Origin: Knoxdaviesia capensis
Taxonomy: Eukaryota; Ascomycota; Sordariomycetes; Microascales; Gondwanamycetaceae
Direction: 5' to 3'
Assembly (NCBI GenBank): GCA_001510575.1
Contig: LNGK01000005.1
Coordinates: forward strand, 3,100,574 to 3,164,573
Length of the DNA stretch: 64,000 nucleotides
The notes under the pieces were generated by a model. It was not told where the DNA came from, ran no database searches, and worked only from the letters and a program-made list of their open reading frames with translations. Position numbers and translations under genes: made by a program. Shown here in pieces: positions 33,779-47,518 of this stretch; position 1 is the first letter of the stretch; each line of letters begins with the position of its first letter.

Positions 33779-35521
33779 GATTCAAGACTTCTGGGCAAAG
33801 TCGTGAGTGTACCAACGTGCCGAGAGAGAGAGAGGGGGAAGGGGGTGAGCTGAAGTGAACGTGCAGTCACTATGAGAGACCAAGAAGGGAATGGAAGGTC
33901 AACTAGGGAAGAAGAAGGATGTGGAAAAGAAGGACACTAGCTGGCCACCAGGAGGCAGACCGCCGATGGTAGGATTCGTGGATATGTCGGCAGTGCCTGA
34001 AGAGGAGAGGGCTGACTCCGACTTTAGTCTTGCTACTCACCAGCCAATACAATCCAGAGCACGGCTGGTGGTGCGGTGATATTTGAAAACTCCGCAGTAC
34101 TCCCAGGACCAAATCGGAGAGGTCGTTTTGTGGGTGCTTCCCCTGTCAAAAAAGACAGGCGAGCGTATGTTAAGATGGGCTATGACGTAGAACAACAGAT
34201 CGCGTTTTATATACGGAGGGTTCCTGGATATAACCATACAAAACCATGAAACATAAGGAATGAGGGAGAGAAAATAAGAGTGTCTGAAGCAGTGATAGGG
34301 AAAGACATAAAACCAGGGAAAATAAGTATAGAAAAAAAAGAATGTTGGATACAGAGTGCACAGACACACCCTCCAGAATGAGGCAGTGAGTGATGTGGAT
34401 GTGGATGTGGTACGTTATATGAGGCTGCTTGAAGGGGACATTCATGGACCCCTAAAAAGCCCCGAGAGTCTGATATCGTAATCTGGAAAGCCGTCCGTAG
34501 CAACTAAGCGGCGGACTACAGGTAGAGTCGTAAGCCCGCAACAAGGCCCATAGCTAAAAGAAGGATAAGGAGAGAAACAGCATGGCCAGGAATGTACAAG
34601 GGGAACGTCATCTCGTTTTTCTATTCCCATCTGTAATGCCGATTTCCCGGCGCCAAAATCAACAGCGCCAAGACGGTCACGCTCCGAGCCGCGTTTGCTG
34701 CAAAGCCGCGTTAATGCATTATGCGGGGCGCGACATAGTGGCCTAACGGGGCTATGCACTTATCGGGGTGGCGGCACGTTACCCGCCCAAACGCGTCTTG
34801 CGTGCTCACTTGAAGCTGTTTGCTGGTGGTCCGTGATCACCGATCATTTTTCGATCAAACTGTTTTGACCAAGTCTGGCTGTTGACCTCCTCAAGGTATC
34901 TCCATCCAAACGAACACCATAACTTGCCCTCAGCCATAAACATACCCAGGAAACCCTCAAAAAAGGGGACACGAAACATAAAACCGCAAATCCGACCACA
35001 GAGGCCTAAATCTGTTTCCTGCACACATATAGAAAACAGCATGTATGGCCCCGTCAGGCTGGCTTCGGCTAACTCATGATCTTTGCCGTTGCTGACCTCA
35101 ATAGCAGCAAGAAGACAAAGAAACCCTTTCCCTCTCTTTATTTTCTTCCTTTCTTTTTTTCCCTATGATTCATTGCATCTTGATTTGAGAAGTCTTCCAA
35201 TATCTCTCCATCCATATATTCATGAAACTCTTAGTACTTTCCAGTCCCCCTCCCAGAACTGGCTTGTGCCTGCCTAAAGATCCACCTCCTCTGAACTTCC
35301 ATCACTCACACCTGCCTCTGCTTCCAGATTCGGCCACCGCCTTCCATTCATGCTTCAGCCCCAACTCCAACACGTGCACTTCATTATTGCTCACACATTT
35401 TTTCTCTTTTCTCCTCCATTCCTCAACCTTTCTGATTCTCTTTTCCCCTTCCCTTCAGGTGTGGTGAGAGTTCTTCTTTTCTCTCCTGGCACCAGCCTCT
35501 TCCTGTTCACTGTCCTTCATC
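33779..35521. other. Divergent promoter region swf1 / rap1
   Basis: 1.7 kb between two start codons. A GA-rich stretch beside swf1 and a CT-rich stretch (about 35100-35500) before rap1 are the likely leaders. No additional gene is supported. Confidence 0.6.
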
Positions 35522-38500
35522 ATGGTGTCTGAAGGATCGGGACTGACATCCCCGCCGATATTCTCGGAGTTGACCTTCTTCGTGCTACAACGTGTGCCTA
35601 CACGAAGCACGATCTTGACTCATATCAAGGTGAGCTATAGTGCTTCTCGCTGGTGCTACTGCATCTCCCCCCCTTATCCTCCAACATATATATATATATA
35701 CATGTCTTCTGACTCCCCCTCTCTATCTAGCAAAATGGAGGCCGTGTGACGCCCGTGGAAAAAGATGCGGACATGGTCATCGCCGATCACGCGCGGAAGG
35801 ATGCCCCTAGAGGCTCGTATTCATGGAAGTTTGTCGAAGAATCTGTTGCCAAAGGGAAGCTCTTGGATTGCCAACAGTTCCGCATTTCACCACCAGCGGA
35901 TGCTCCTCGGGCCATTGGTTCTCATGTCCCAACACGCGGAACGAGGGCTGCGTTTACCAGACAGGACCAGGCCATTTTGGCGGCTTGGGTGCTGGCTCAT
36001 CCCGTGGGCAACAAGGGAAATGAAATCTTCAAGACTCTCGAAATCCGGTATCCCCAGCACTCGTGGCAATCCTGGAGAGACCATTGGGTGAAGAAACTAT
36101 CATTCTTCAAAGACTCCGACCTTAATGCTCTAGCCGAATCGGCTCCTGTTGACCTACTAGCTGATCTTGCCTCCAAAACTTCGCCGGCACAGCTCGATTG
36201 GAGCGAAGTATCCTTGCCCGCATCGCCTGCTCCTGTATCTTCTTTCGAGATACCGCCAGACTCTCCAAGTGTGAGACCGCCTAGAGAATCTTCGAAACCA
36301 ATACCCCCGAAGCCGGTTCAGCAGGCTCCGCCGAAGCCAGTTGCTCCGCTAAAGCTGTCTCCGAGGCTCGCTGAGCTGTTCCCCGAACGACGGTCGCCTC
36401 GGGTAAGGAAACCCAGACGCAAGAATGCATCCACGGGTTCTATACCACCGCCAGCAGGGGGTCCTTCTCGCAGCCAAGCTTTGGGGCTGTCAACCGCTTC
36501 TCTCGCGAGTGCTGCCCATCCCAAGCCGCTCTCTGTCTCTACGAACACCCGCCAATCCTCACATATCTCCCAACCAGCATTGCTATCTCCCGACTTAGAT
36601 CTTCAATCTCCCTCAGTTCGACAGCAGCAACGCAAAGCTACACAGGTTCGGCCTTTGGCTCACAATCCGGAGCCCAAGAGTGGATCGGATGTAAGGGTTG
36701 AGCCGGTGCCTCGTGGCAGCCCCGGATTGTTTGTCGGCGAAGATGACCTCGAATCTGAAGCTCACCAGTCTCAAGCATCCCCGAAGCCAGTGTCTGCCCA
36801 GCCGGATCCTTATCATATCCTGAACGACACTGAGGCCCCGGAAACCCTGGACAATCTACCTGAGCCACCGGCCGGTGAATCTCCAGCACAGCCAACCGAC
36901 CGCGAGGAGGAAGACCCATCGGTCCCGGGATGGGCTGGACATGACGACCGCGGATTTACATACAGCGACGATCTCTTGCTGGAATATTGGGTTGGATATC
37001 TGGTTTCAGAGGGGGTTGCCTGGAATACTCAGCATATCTACCAAACTTTCTCCCAGCTGGTAAGCCCCTATCTTCCCCAGTGCGCATGACAATTGAATGC
37101 TTCCAGAAACTAATATTCCTTTTCAAACCCCTCTCATCTGATAATATAGCGAACCAGTCACCCTTGGCAATCTTGGAGAGCGCGGTTCTTGTTTCTGTGG
37201 ACGGAAGACAGAATCAATCGTAGCGCTTGGTCTGGCGATGACATCTCCTTGGATTCCATTGCCGATCAGGAAAATGCATCAGCTTCCGTTCCGACTTTTG
37301 TTGCTGTCTTACCATCAACGTCAGTCACTGGTCCGGATCAGCAATTTCGAGAACAGTTCTATCATGAGTATGGCATGTTCATCCAGAGCCTTCCAGATTT
37401 CACCTTCGAGCTCGTTCCCGCAATATTTGGCAAAGTCTTCGAGCTGTACAGCCTGGTTGAGATTGTCAACAGCCAGCAGCAGCCCGTTAGCCAGATCGAT
37501 TGGCTCAAAGCGGCCAAGGATCTAGGCCTGGAAGCCGATACCGATCACGAGGACGATTTGGCCCAATCTTTGCAAGACTGTTGGGAAGCAAACATCGATC
37601 CGTTCTTGACTTTGATCAAAGAATTTTGTTCGGCTCGTGGAGAGGCTGTGTACGATAAGGGCGGCTACCTCTCATTCCCCATCGAATTCTTTGGACAAAC
37701 TTCACAGCTAGCTTTCTCCGGGACTGGCCAGGATCCGAGCCCCAGAGGCACTGCGCCGGATTCTCGTGACCAGGACGCAGACCTTGTCCCCGAAAGTCCT
37801 TCTCTTCCAACTCTGCGAGTGTCCAATACTGGGGTGCAACTTACCCAGCGGAAGCGTTCCAGAGACGACGTGATTCCGTCGACACCTGAATCTGCCAGCA
37901 TTTCTCACGCAAAGAAAATACCGGTGCCCCAGGAGCAGGAGCAGGAGCTGGAGCTGGAGCAGCGTCCTGAAAACAACGCCGACGAGCCCGAGCCTGAAGC
38001 TGTCCGTCCTAATACAAAACGCGCGCGCATTCTTGAGCCTGAGACCCAGGACTTTGATTTTACCTTTGACGGTGAGCAAGAAATCGTCCTCAGCCCAGCG
38101 CCGTCAATAAACATAACTCCCTCGCAGCAACTTCAGCGGGAGAGCGGCCGTCTCGATAGTCCTATTCCCATACACTTGCCTGAACCACGGCGGGCCACCA
38201 TTTCCGCCTTGGAAATGTCTGTTTCTGTGCCCAAGCCGGCGTCTAAGAAAGGCTCGCTTCCCAATCAAACAGCAGAACTCCACGCGACTTCATCAGTGAA
38301 ACCCGCACGGCATTCGTCTTCCATTATTATTGCATTACCGTCTGCCGCTACCGTTCGGAGTCGTCAAAGCACCCCCTCCCATCATGCGAAAACCATGCTA
38401 GCGAAGCCGACTGCGACTTCTACAACTACTGAGACCAGAACTCCCTCATCTCGACAGCCAGTGCCATCTCCCCGTGTCTTCAAGTCTCCAGTTGCCACTA

Positions 38501-39141
38501 GGTCGTCAACTGTGGAACCCCGCGCATCAAGTGGTACAAATCCAGCAACCGATACGCACGGCCAGTCCCAAACCGCCTCTACACCACGAGTTCCAAGAAG
38601 CTTAATGCGCGCACAGCAACAGCAATCTCAGCCCCAGCTCGATTCTCAAACGAAGTCATCGAGTAAGCAGAGCGCTGCACCCAACGTTGAAAGGGGAGCA
38701 GCACCACGGGCGGCGTCTCATCCAACTCCCAGCCAGCCTTCGCCACAGGTTGCAAAACCCCCGGATATGGAGGCTACGATCCGACGGTATGAATCATACG
38801 GGTACGCCCGGGACTTCGTCGTGGAGGGTTTATACCGCACCACTCTTGTGCTCGCTGATAGCGTGGCGCGAAAGGCTATAGAAAGCATTTCACATGGGAT
38901 GGGCATTCCGGAGAATGAGCCCGGCATCTGGACACAGCGAGATGATAAGCTTCTGCGGCTGTGGGATACGATGTCTGCCACAGCTGACCCAGTGCTTGAC
39001 CAGAACGAGCGGGGGCGGCGCCACAGCGTGAAGGAAGGCTTCGCTAAAATTCTGGAGAAGCATGGTGAAGAGCGGGTGAAGGAGCGTCGCAAGTTTCTAG
39101 CCGACGCGGAAACCTACAACTTGCTAGAGAAATTCAAGTGA
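35522..39141 (+). CDS. rap1: Rap1 telomere protein (BRCT-Myb-RCT)
   Basis: A shelterin-type protein that in fission yeast and animals reaches telomeres through a TRF-family partner. Three exons, 35522-35629, 35731-37059 and 37150-39141, all in phase 0, give 1,142 residues. A BRCT domain covers about residues 12-95, with NGGRV at 38-42 and the Trp-containing motif SYSWKFVEES at 65-74. A Myb-like domain follows at 111-159 (FTRQDQAILAAWV...SWQSWRDHWVKKL). A second SANT-like segment, about 445-505, is split by intron 2 and has the same W-spacing, ending HPWQSWRARFLFL. A long disordered Ser/Pro-rich region leads to a conserved C-terminal block at 1019-1142 that looks like the Rap1 C-terminal (RCT) domain, the protein-interaction module. 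The domain order is the evidence; Rap1 primary sequence is otherwise poorly conserved. Telomere-like motifs occur in several nearby spacers. Confidence 0.85.
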
Positions 39142-40223
39142 TTATCTATTGCATGGGGGATCCTTTCCCGACATTTCGGGATGGCGAGTGAGCAAGCTAC
39201 GCGCGGAAAAAAGAAATCACATACAGGTTCATCTTCTATTGATGAGGGTTAATTGTTTCATGTTGCGATGACACTTGTATCTTAATGTTCTCCTTGCTTT
39301 TCGGGGCATTTTCATCGTTGTCTTGATTTTTATCATTTGTTTTTCGCCGACTTGAGAGTTTCTATCCAGCAGATACACTAGTATTCTGATATGCATTAGC
39401 TGAACGGGAAAAGGAAGGCCCAGAACGAAGCCTGGCAGGGTTTGCCAATACGAGAGACGAGGGGGGCTGTTGTTCCGTGTAGAAGCGGCTTCGGGACGAT
39501 GCTAGAGCGAGATCCAGATCAAGCGACCGTTGGGTTGTAAGACGACAAGTGAGAGGGAGGTAGCGTGACCGCGTGTTCCATTTCGTCCCGTTGCCTGCGG
39601 CATAGAGACAGATCGCACGCTGTCATCTGGCCGGGTTGTGTGTGTGCGTGCTGTGAGGATTTCTCGTGCCCCGTTTGCACATACACACCCACAGACATCC
39701 TGCATACGTGGTGTGTGACTTCCTGGCCGCCCTTCAAGAAACAGTGACATCCGTAGGGGAAAAAATAATAACGTACCCGCCCATGAAAATAGAACATGTC
39801 GCTATCCGTCCGTCCTCCCCCGTCCGTCCTCGCAACCCACATCCATTCTCAGGCTCTTGTTGCGCTTCTCCGTTCCGTCCAGAGTTCCGTCCCAGGTGCT
39901 CGCGTGATTTCTCTGGCCTTGGGACACCCGCCCTCCCTCATTTCACACATCCCGCTACTGTCTGTTGCCCTGGCCATGTACGTGCATTTTGATTTCAGAT
40001 CTGTCATGGTCTTGTCATGGCCCTCTTACACCACAGCTGGGCCGTAGGACCCCCCCGAAGGCTGAAAATACCACTTCAAGATACCTGGGCAGTTATTTCT
40101 AGAGACTGCCAACCTCTTTTTCGAGAGTTAAAATTGGAGGGATATGTTTGTCCTATAGGGATCTAAAGCCATTCCCTGGGTTTCCCGACCGGCTGAGGGG
40201 CTGGGTGCACGCAACTCTCGACA

Positions 40224-40235
40224 TACAGTACTGTA
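40224..40235. promoter_or_regulatory. 12-bp palindrome TACAGTACTGTA
   Basis: Perfect dyad symmetry using the same core as the 18-bp palindrome at 6091. No nearby gene start is known (the closest CDS, rap1, ends about 1.1 kb away). Confidence 0.4.
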
Positions 40236-40319
40236 GTGTGTCGACCTTCGGTCGCGCAAAAGAGGAGGCGCGGGGGGCGGGGGGGGGAGGGATCCTGATC
40301 CTTGATGCGGACAGATCGA

Positions 40320-40343
40320 TGTGTGTGTGTGTGTGTGTGTGTG
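40320..40343 (+). repeat. (TG)12 microsatellite
   Basis: A 24-bp simple repeat. Its minus strand gives a Thr-His run in an overlapping spurious open frame. Confidence 0.95.
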
Positions 40344-40757
40344 AAATATGGGAAGCGACAAAAGCGACGATACATCGGTCATCATGGAGGTTCTCGAGTC
40401 CACGGCATTGCCAAGCCGAGCAAGGCGGCGCCGAGAAGGCAAAGAATCGTCTGGACACAGAACCCGCGAAGAACCCACAGCCGTGGCTCGGCAGTGTGAA
40501 TGGGTCGTGGGTATGTACTGTGCTATGGGCCGCTCACATTCTTCGGGTTCGCGGCCGGATGTAGTGGACACTCCAGGCGTCTCTTGACAGGGACAAACGT
40601 AGAACACTCCGAATGCAAGCCCAAGAGAAGAGTAATAATAAAAAAGAACAAATGGCAAGAGACCACAAAAGGCGGGGTTGCAGCGGACCCGGATATGCAA
40701 GGCTCTCGAGGAACATGCAGCCAGCTCGGTGGCAGAACTAGGAAAAGACTGGGGACT

Positions 40758-40778
40758 ACCACCACCACCACCACCACC
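40758..40778 (+). repeat. (ACC)7 microsatellite
   Basis: Seven perfect trinucleotide copies in noncoding sequence. Confidence 0.9.
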
Positions 40779-41282
40779 AACAGCGACATGATATGCAAGA
40801 GTCTGATGTGGACATCCTCAGATGTCCAGATATACCCGAGTTGCGGTGGGACATAGCTTCATGGGTGCATATCCCTGGGGCTGGAGCATTTTTGTGTATG
40901 TGGCGATCTGATTCGGGTCTGGCGGAAAGAAGCTGTGGAGGTTCGACACTATTCCACGAGTAGATGGAGAGCTTATCTTCTGATTTCTGATGTTCACAAA
41001 ACCGGCCCTCTCTCTCCTCTTGCTTTTGTATCTTACAAGTACTCTTACCGAGAGCAGCAAGATCAGCGGCCGCTGGGCGAGACCGCCCGTGACTTTCACG
41101 CCCATGTCGGGACTAGGTGCGTGACCGGAATCCCGCTTTCGTGATGGCCGGCACAGAGCTGTCAATATTATCTCTGTCTCAGTTTCTCCACCTCTCGGGG
41201 TATGTTTATCCCTTTCTGCCAGTCTCGCTCGATAGCTGGCCCAGCCCGTGTCTATGTTGATAGATCACAAAAAGAAATATAG

Positions 41283-41309
41283 ATAAAATAAAATAAAATA
41301 AAATAAAAA
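41283..41309 (+). repeat. (TAAAA)n pentanucleotide microsatellite
   Basis: About five copies of a TAAAA/ATAAA unit in a row. Confidence 0.9.
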
Positions 41310-44300
41310 GGTGAGTGTGAGGGGTATACCGTCCGTCAACCGGCCGTCCCAGAGTCTTGGTGGCAGCTGAAAGAGAAGGAAACCCGTTAGACTACCCAAA
41401 AAAGCACTCAACGGGAATCGTCTCTTCCGCTCCTCTCTCTCTTTTAATGGTTGTATGCGTGTATATACATAGTACCTCGTCTCGACCACACAGCAGCTGC
41501 GTTAGATTCGTCTCTGGTGAGTGGCTGGAGCGCTTCTGGCGTTACATCTGGAGAGAGGGGGGGGTGGGCAATTGGAGAGAGAGGGAACTGGGAGGAGGTG
41601 CATGGGGGTCGTGCTGTCTGGACTAGACCGGAAAGAGATCAACAAGATCGCTTAGAGGAGATTGGCTGATAGGTTGGAATACCATGCAGAATGGAGGAAT
41701 ATAGTGTAGGTGTAGACGGGGACGCAATATTTCCTGGAGACGGCTGTCCGGCTCGTGACCAAGGCAGGCCGGCGGAACTGAAGAGAACTGGGGGACATCT
41801 GCGAGCACTTCCGCACCAGAAGAAGCCATCCCAGAGATTGGAAGAATTGCCTCTCTCAGCAATGCAAGACTCATTCATCAGGATCCAGTTGGACAGTCTC
41901 TCCTCTGTAGACAGCCCGACGCTTGTTCCAATTCTAAGAGGGAGGGAAAACGAGATAAGGAAGGTGTTTGGCCGTTGCTGATGTCTGCGCAGAATGCAAG
42001 ATTCTAGCACCCTTCATTGGGATGTGTATGCAGCCTATCGTTGCAGTCGGTCAGTGCTGCAGACCACGCACAAGAGAGGAAGAGAAAGTTTCTGTTTTCT
42101 TTCTTTTTGGGGGGAGAGGATTTGGAGTGCCAAGAGCCGTCTGTCGGTCGGCGAATTGGGCCTGGCTGTTTTCCTTGGGGTTTCGACCAGGGGATGATGC
42201 AACAAAGCTGGGGTTTCTATCATATTCGAGACGGGATATACTGCATACTGAGTACAGTACGGACTTTGTTACTGCAGGCAGTGGGACTCGGAACTCTTGG
42301 CCCTCAGTCCTTCGCTTCTGCACAAGAGAGTGGACCGAGACCAGGACGAAGATAGGCTCTGAAGAATCCGCCGGCTTCTAGAAGGTCCGGTGAAAGAACA
42401 GTCCGAAGTGCCGGGAAATGCTGCACTTCCCTTTCTCTCTCTCCGTGTCTCGACCGGACCATCAGATTTCCAAGCTCGGCTCGGCGTGAGGGAAGGCCTT
42501 TTCTTCTTCTTTTGATCCGCGGGGGGGGGTTTGGGGGAGTTTTCACCATGAGCACACACAGACAGACAGATACGCGAGCCCTTCCTGGGTCCATCTCACC
42601 AAACCTCGGCCGACGGCAGTCCGTCGGCGTGTCCTCTTTCTCCAGCCCCCATTTTCCCTTTTTTTCTTCTCTGCTAACCCTTGTGTTTCCCCGGATGACG
42701 GTTCAGATGGTCCGTCGACCCAGCCAACACAGAGTCAGGAAGAGCCCCTTCATCAGCAGCCTGGGCATCGATTTCACCACCAAAGTGAGGGGGCAGCGTA
42801 TGAGGGAGGCCGTCAGGCCAGCAAGGTTTTGGCCAGGGGCCGGGGCCGGTCTGCCAGTGGCCCAACTCGCACAGCGAACAAACTGAGTGACTGGGGAGGG
42901 ACTCTGACGACAATATCCCAGACGAGAAAGTCTGAAGCCCGCCGCCGAACTGTATGCTGACCATGTCTGATCATCAGATCACCAGCTGTCTCCCCTCCAG
43001 GCCAGCTCCGGCAAGCAACCAATGAGACGCTGAGATGATCTGAAAGTTTTACGTCGTCTGCAGTCATAATTCTACAGTAGAGTTTCGAGAATCTTGCTCA
43101 TGCACAGTGGGGCCAATATATTGGAAAGGCGGTTTTCAAGTGTCCACCCAGGAACCTGGTTTCAGGGCACCACGAGAAAAAAAAGGATTTTTAAATACAA
43201 TGCCAGAAGGAGACGAAGTGCGTTGGTTGGACAGAGGGCCGTTGGGGAATAATCTTCGACACATATACGTGTAATTCTCTCTGCCTTTTGTAGCCGACAA
43301 GACCAGAACCTGAGGAGTCGGCCCTGCAAAATATGCTGTGGATACAGCACAGAAGTGATGTCTGTATAAAAAAAAGAAAGAAAAAAAACTCTGTTTGACA
43401 TACCAGTTTAATTGAATCTCCCCACATAAGAAAACAGCAGCCACCGTCTCCGCCAATCACAGGCAAAGCCGGAGGTGCGTGCTTCGAATGTGTGGAAGGC
43501 CGAAGCCAGAGAAAAATCGGATTTTGGTGGAACCACCTTATTTTTCGGCCTTTTGTTCTTCTTCTTTTTTTTCTTCTTCTTCTTCCCTCGTCTTCCCCCC
43601 ATCCAAGCTTGATGCACGCAAAAAGTCTCTACGTGGGATGCCTGTCGTCGAGCAATATTTTCTTTCACTGAAGCTTCCGGGAAAATAAAATAAGGTAAAC
43701 CATTTTTTTTTTGTCGGTCCAAGCACCCTTCAAATTCCCGACGGAAGGGGTCGTACTACGTCCAAAAAAAGACAAAAAAAAAGAAAGAAAAAAAGACGTA
43801 ATGGCAAGTCGGGGGATAAAATCCTGCAGCTGTCCCCATCCCCTCCCCTCGTTCCCTCGCAAGACTGTGAGTGACCACGCTCGTCTCGGCAGAGCCGCAT
43901 GACGGGCCAGAACCGGAGGCAATGCCCGTTGCTGGTACCAAAGGTCGGCGTCAGCAGGGCGGCCGCTCTGAAGAGAACCGGAGAGTGTGATGCGAGATTC
44001 GGGCTCGGTGTATCCGAGTGAGTGTACACCACATAATCTTGCTTGCCAACCACCGGTGGTCTCACTGGTGTGTACGAGGCCAGTGTTGGCGTGAGGTGAG
44101 CTCAGCATCGGCTTTCTCGGGCTGTTCCATTCCTAGTGCGCAGCAAAAGAGGAAGAAACCCTGGCGGCCATCAAAGAGGCCGATGACCTATTACATTCTG
44201 GTCTGATTATTGCACACAAGCTTCTTCTTCTTCCCTGGCTGGTGTGGTTTCTAGCGTTTTTGATTGAAAAGTTTGGTTTTTTTTTTTACTAAATATAATA

Positions 44301-46385
44301 AAATAAAATAGATGCCCCCCCAGTGAATTTTTCTATATCTGTACCCTGCGGAGCCCTCCCACCCCGGCTTGCGGCGACGTTACTTACGAGTGTAGTAGTA
44401 AGTCCAGTGCTTGGGGGTTGGGGGTTCTCAGTGTCGTGAGGTGAGATGTACCTCGGAGGCGGCCTAGGGATCGGGGTCTAGATGTAATGTACAGTAGTGT
44501 TCACTGTATATATGGAGTGTATAGTACTCGCATGTACAGTATATACAGGAAGTACTAATGGCGGCTTTTATATGGGCTCCAATAGCAGTTGCCCTGCTAC
44601 ACGCCGCATCTGATGTTGAGATATCGGTACCAGCGTTGTATCTACCTGACGTACATGCGTCAGCTACGAACTCTGGTACCGGACTGGAAAGAAGCTCGTC
44701 GCCTGACATAGACGCGGCCAGCCAAGCAAAAAACACACAGTACTACGCTGGTGATCAGGACTGCACTGCCTCGAGAGGGATTCAGAGTCAGGTGCAGTTC
44801 CTCCGGTCCCCGGCCTGGGGCATCCTATGATTAGAGACGGGCAGGAAGACGTCTGCCGGGATGTTCCCTGTATCCGCAGAAGTCGCCAAAGGTCGAAAAA
44901 AAAAATCTTCTTCGTCGAAAATCCGTGCGGTCCAGATAGTTCGAGTAGCGCTGTATGGCACTCACTCGATGGTACGAGCGCTCATCCTCGGAGGAGAAAG
45001 CCACCAAAGATCTCAACGGTACCACTGTCCGTCACCGGATACAGACACACAGAAAGACTAGATCGAGCCAACAGCCCAGCAGCGCACCCGGAACGAGAGT
45101 GCCTGCATAGAAAGGTACCATGGGATGATGGGTCTCTTGGTGGATGTGTTTTGCTCAGTGTGGCCCGCCAGCCAACCTACCAGCCGCCAGCCATTTGAGA
45201 TCCAAGCTTCCCAAAGTCGCCCAGTTTACTCATGTATGTTAAGTTTAGCTTCATACATTTTAGACTAGAGAGGAGGGAGAGAGAGAAAGCGGGATTGATG
45301 AAGATCTGCAAGGCATCTGTTTAGACTACGCAAAAACAGTGTTTGACCCTGGTGGGAACGAGCAGGGCCCGGGTAATGTTGAAAATGTAAGAAACAGAGG
45401 AAAGAAAAAGAGGAAAGAAAAAGAGGGCCCCCTCTCACTCACGCTCCTGGATCAGCTGGGATTGCTCGCTGGAATTCCCTCCGAGCTCCGCCCGTCCCCC
45501 GGTGACCAGCAAAAAAAAAAAAAAAGAAGGGAGTTGGAAGAAGAAACCAACGAAGAACCGGCGCTGAGGGCGGCGCGGGAGCCGCAATCTTCGACTTTTT
45601 AGTAGGGAACCATCACAAAGAGACGAAGATCTCGCTGGGATGGTTTTCATATACAACATATGTAGACACAATCACTTCCAGATAAAGGACTACAGGTCGG
45701 GTGCTGCTGCAAGACCGAAGACATCGCCAAGGACCAGACGATCCCTCTAGGGACTTTACGGGGAGTTCACACATAGTGCCTTGCAGTGGCTGGTGTAGGG
45801 ACCGTCGCTATAGCTTCCAGCGATTGTAGGCCAGCTATTACTGCGTCTTTCTGTCCCTCTCTCTCTCTTTCTCTCAGGCGAAGAGAAAAGAGAAGGGGAG
45901 CGAATATGAACAAGTGCCCCACCACACCAACCCGGCTGAAGGTGAAGAAGAACCGTACTGTATGTGCAAAAAAGCCCCTCTTTTCTCCCGCATCCTGGTA
46001 CAGTCCCACCCAGAAGATGCAACGAAGTACCTCCAAGTTACAGAACAGAGTCAGAGAGAGAGGTCTTTCGCTTTCAGATCCGGCCGCGCGGTGCAAATGA
46101 AAGGGAAAGGCTTAGCTACCAGAAGGGTGGCGTTCGCTTCGTTTCGCTGAGGGCTTGTTCGTAGACAGACCGCAGACTGGGTGACTCCTTAGATATGGAG
46201 TAGTCACCCTCTCTGGAGCCCTTCCTTCACAAGCGAGAGAATATAGAAGAAAAAGAAAAAGAAAAAAGAAGAAGAAGAACAGAAAAACCCCGTCTGCAGG
46301 TGAAGCTGCAGCTAACATGCATCTGAGGGCCTGTTCCCTTCCGTGCTCTTCCCCTCTTCCCTGGGCCAGAACTCGAAACCTTTCA

Positions 46386-46451
46386 GAAGAAAGAAAAGGA
46401 AAAAAGAAAAAAAAAGAAAAAAAAAAGAAAAAAAAAAGAAAAAAAAAAAAG
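46386..46451 (+). repeat. Purine-only tract (GAAAAA-rich)
   Basis: About 65 consecutive A and G bases, mostly A runs broken by single G. It lies just before the pyrimidine-rich palcA leader region. Confidence 0.9.
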
Positions 46452-47218
46452 CCCGCGCTTCTGAGCATAGTCCCCATCCAATCCGTCGTTCTTTTTCGGC
46501 CTCCCCTCCAATCATCCTTCTCTCTTTCTGGTTTTTCCCTTTTTTTTCTTTTTTTTCCCCTGTCATAAGTCTCTCATTCGTGCGCACAAACAATCTTTTT
46601 TTTTCTTGGTGTTCATGCTTCTTCCTCGATAACCAAATTCTCCTCTTATCTGCGAAATAATCTCTTCTTTTTATCATCATCGTCGCCATCTCTCGATTTT
46701 TCGTCGTCTCTTCTTCGTTTTTGCTCTCGTCTGCCTTAATCCTGTTGTTCTTCCCGCTTGTGCCCTGTGTCTCTCCTTTCCTCATCAGTCCTCAGTCGTC
46801 GACCTCACAGCCTCGCTCTTCACGCTCTCGCCGATTCCGATATCTTTCTCTGGGTCATAATAGGTCAGTCGCCCTCCCCCCCTCTTCACTCTTCCGTGTC
46901 CCTTTCGACTTCAACCCCCTTCTCGAATCTCCGTTTCTCCCTTCTATCTTGGCCTGTGTTCGCCTGTTCCCATCGTGATATCACGGTCTCCAACCTCTGT
47001 TCCTCTGTCTCTTCGGCTTCAGTTGCACTTGTCGCTGGCTCCTTTTCTTGCCAGTGCGAAAACCCGCCGGCTGTGCTTCGGAACTTGCTCTTTTATCTTC
47101 CTGCCTCATAATCTGTTTGCCCGATAACGCTCTTGCCCGCATGCTACGTCGGTCCTTCCTTCCACCTCGTATCATATCAACTTTGCCTCACTCTCACTCT
47201 CTATCTCTATGTGACCTT

Positions 47219-47254
47219 TTCACCCCCTTCACCCTCTTCACCCTCTTCACCCTC
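47219..47254 (+). repeat. Tandem TTCACCCTC x4 in the palcA leader
   Basis: Three perfect copies and one copy with a single mismatch of a nine-base unit. The tract lies about 530-570 bp upstream of the palcA start codon. Confidence 0.85.
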
Positions 47255-47449
47255 AATAATTTCCTCCGTTGCACACTTTCTTCGATATTCTTCTCTCAGA
47301 CGTTGATTTCAACTCCAACGCTCGCTCTCATTTGATACATCAATCATATAAATCAATACCTGGACTTTCCCCTTCTTCGGAAGGCTCAAAAGTTCAATAT
47401 CGCATACACCCGACTCCTTTCACAAACATCTTAACAATCGCAATCTTTA

Positions 47450-47518
47450 ATGGCGACATCATGTCCAGTCTTCTTCAATCATCACCACGTCGTCATTAAC
47501 GAGATTGATAATTCCTAA
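47450..47518 (+). other. Upstream open reading frame in palcA leader
   Basis: A 22-codon frame starts at ATG 47450 and ends at TAA 47516-47518. A second, overlapping 12-codon frame in another register runs from ATG 47461 to 47499. Directly after it, CTAAC at 47515-47519 and a CCGCAG acceptor ending at 47538 look like the end of a 5' UTR intron; if so, both small frames may be removed by splicing. No clear donor was found. Confidence 0.35.

Noticed and set aside
40128..40700. 190-codon minus-strand frame with a Thr-His run
   Set aside because: The run is translated from the (TG)12 microsatellite and the rest lacks coding character.
44558..44830. 90-codon frame with a signal-peptide-like start
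   Set aside because: Hydrophobic start but no cysteine pattern, no intron signals and no promoter context; too little to call a secreted protein.
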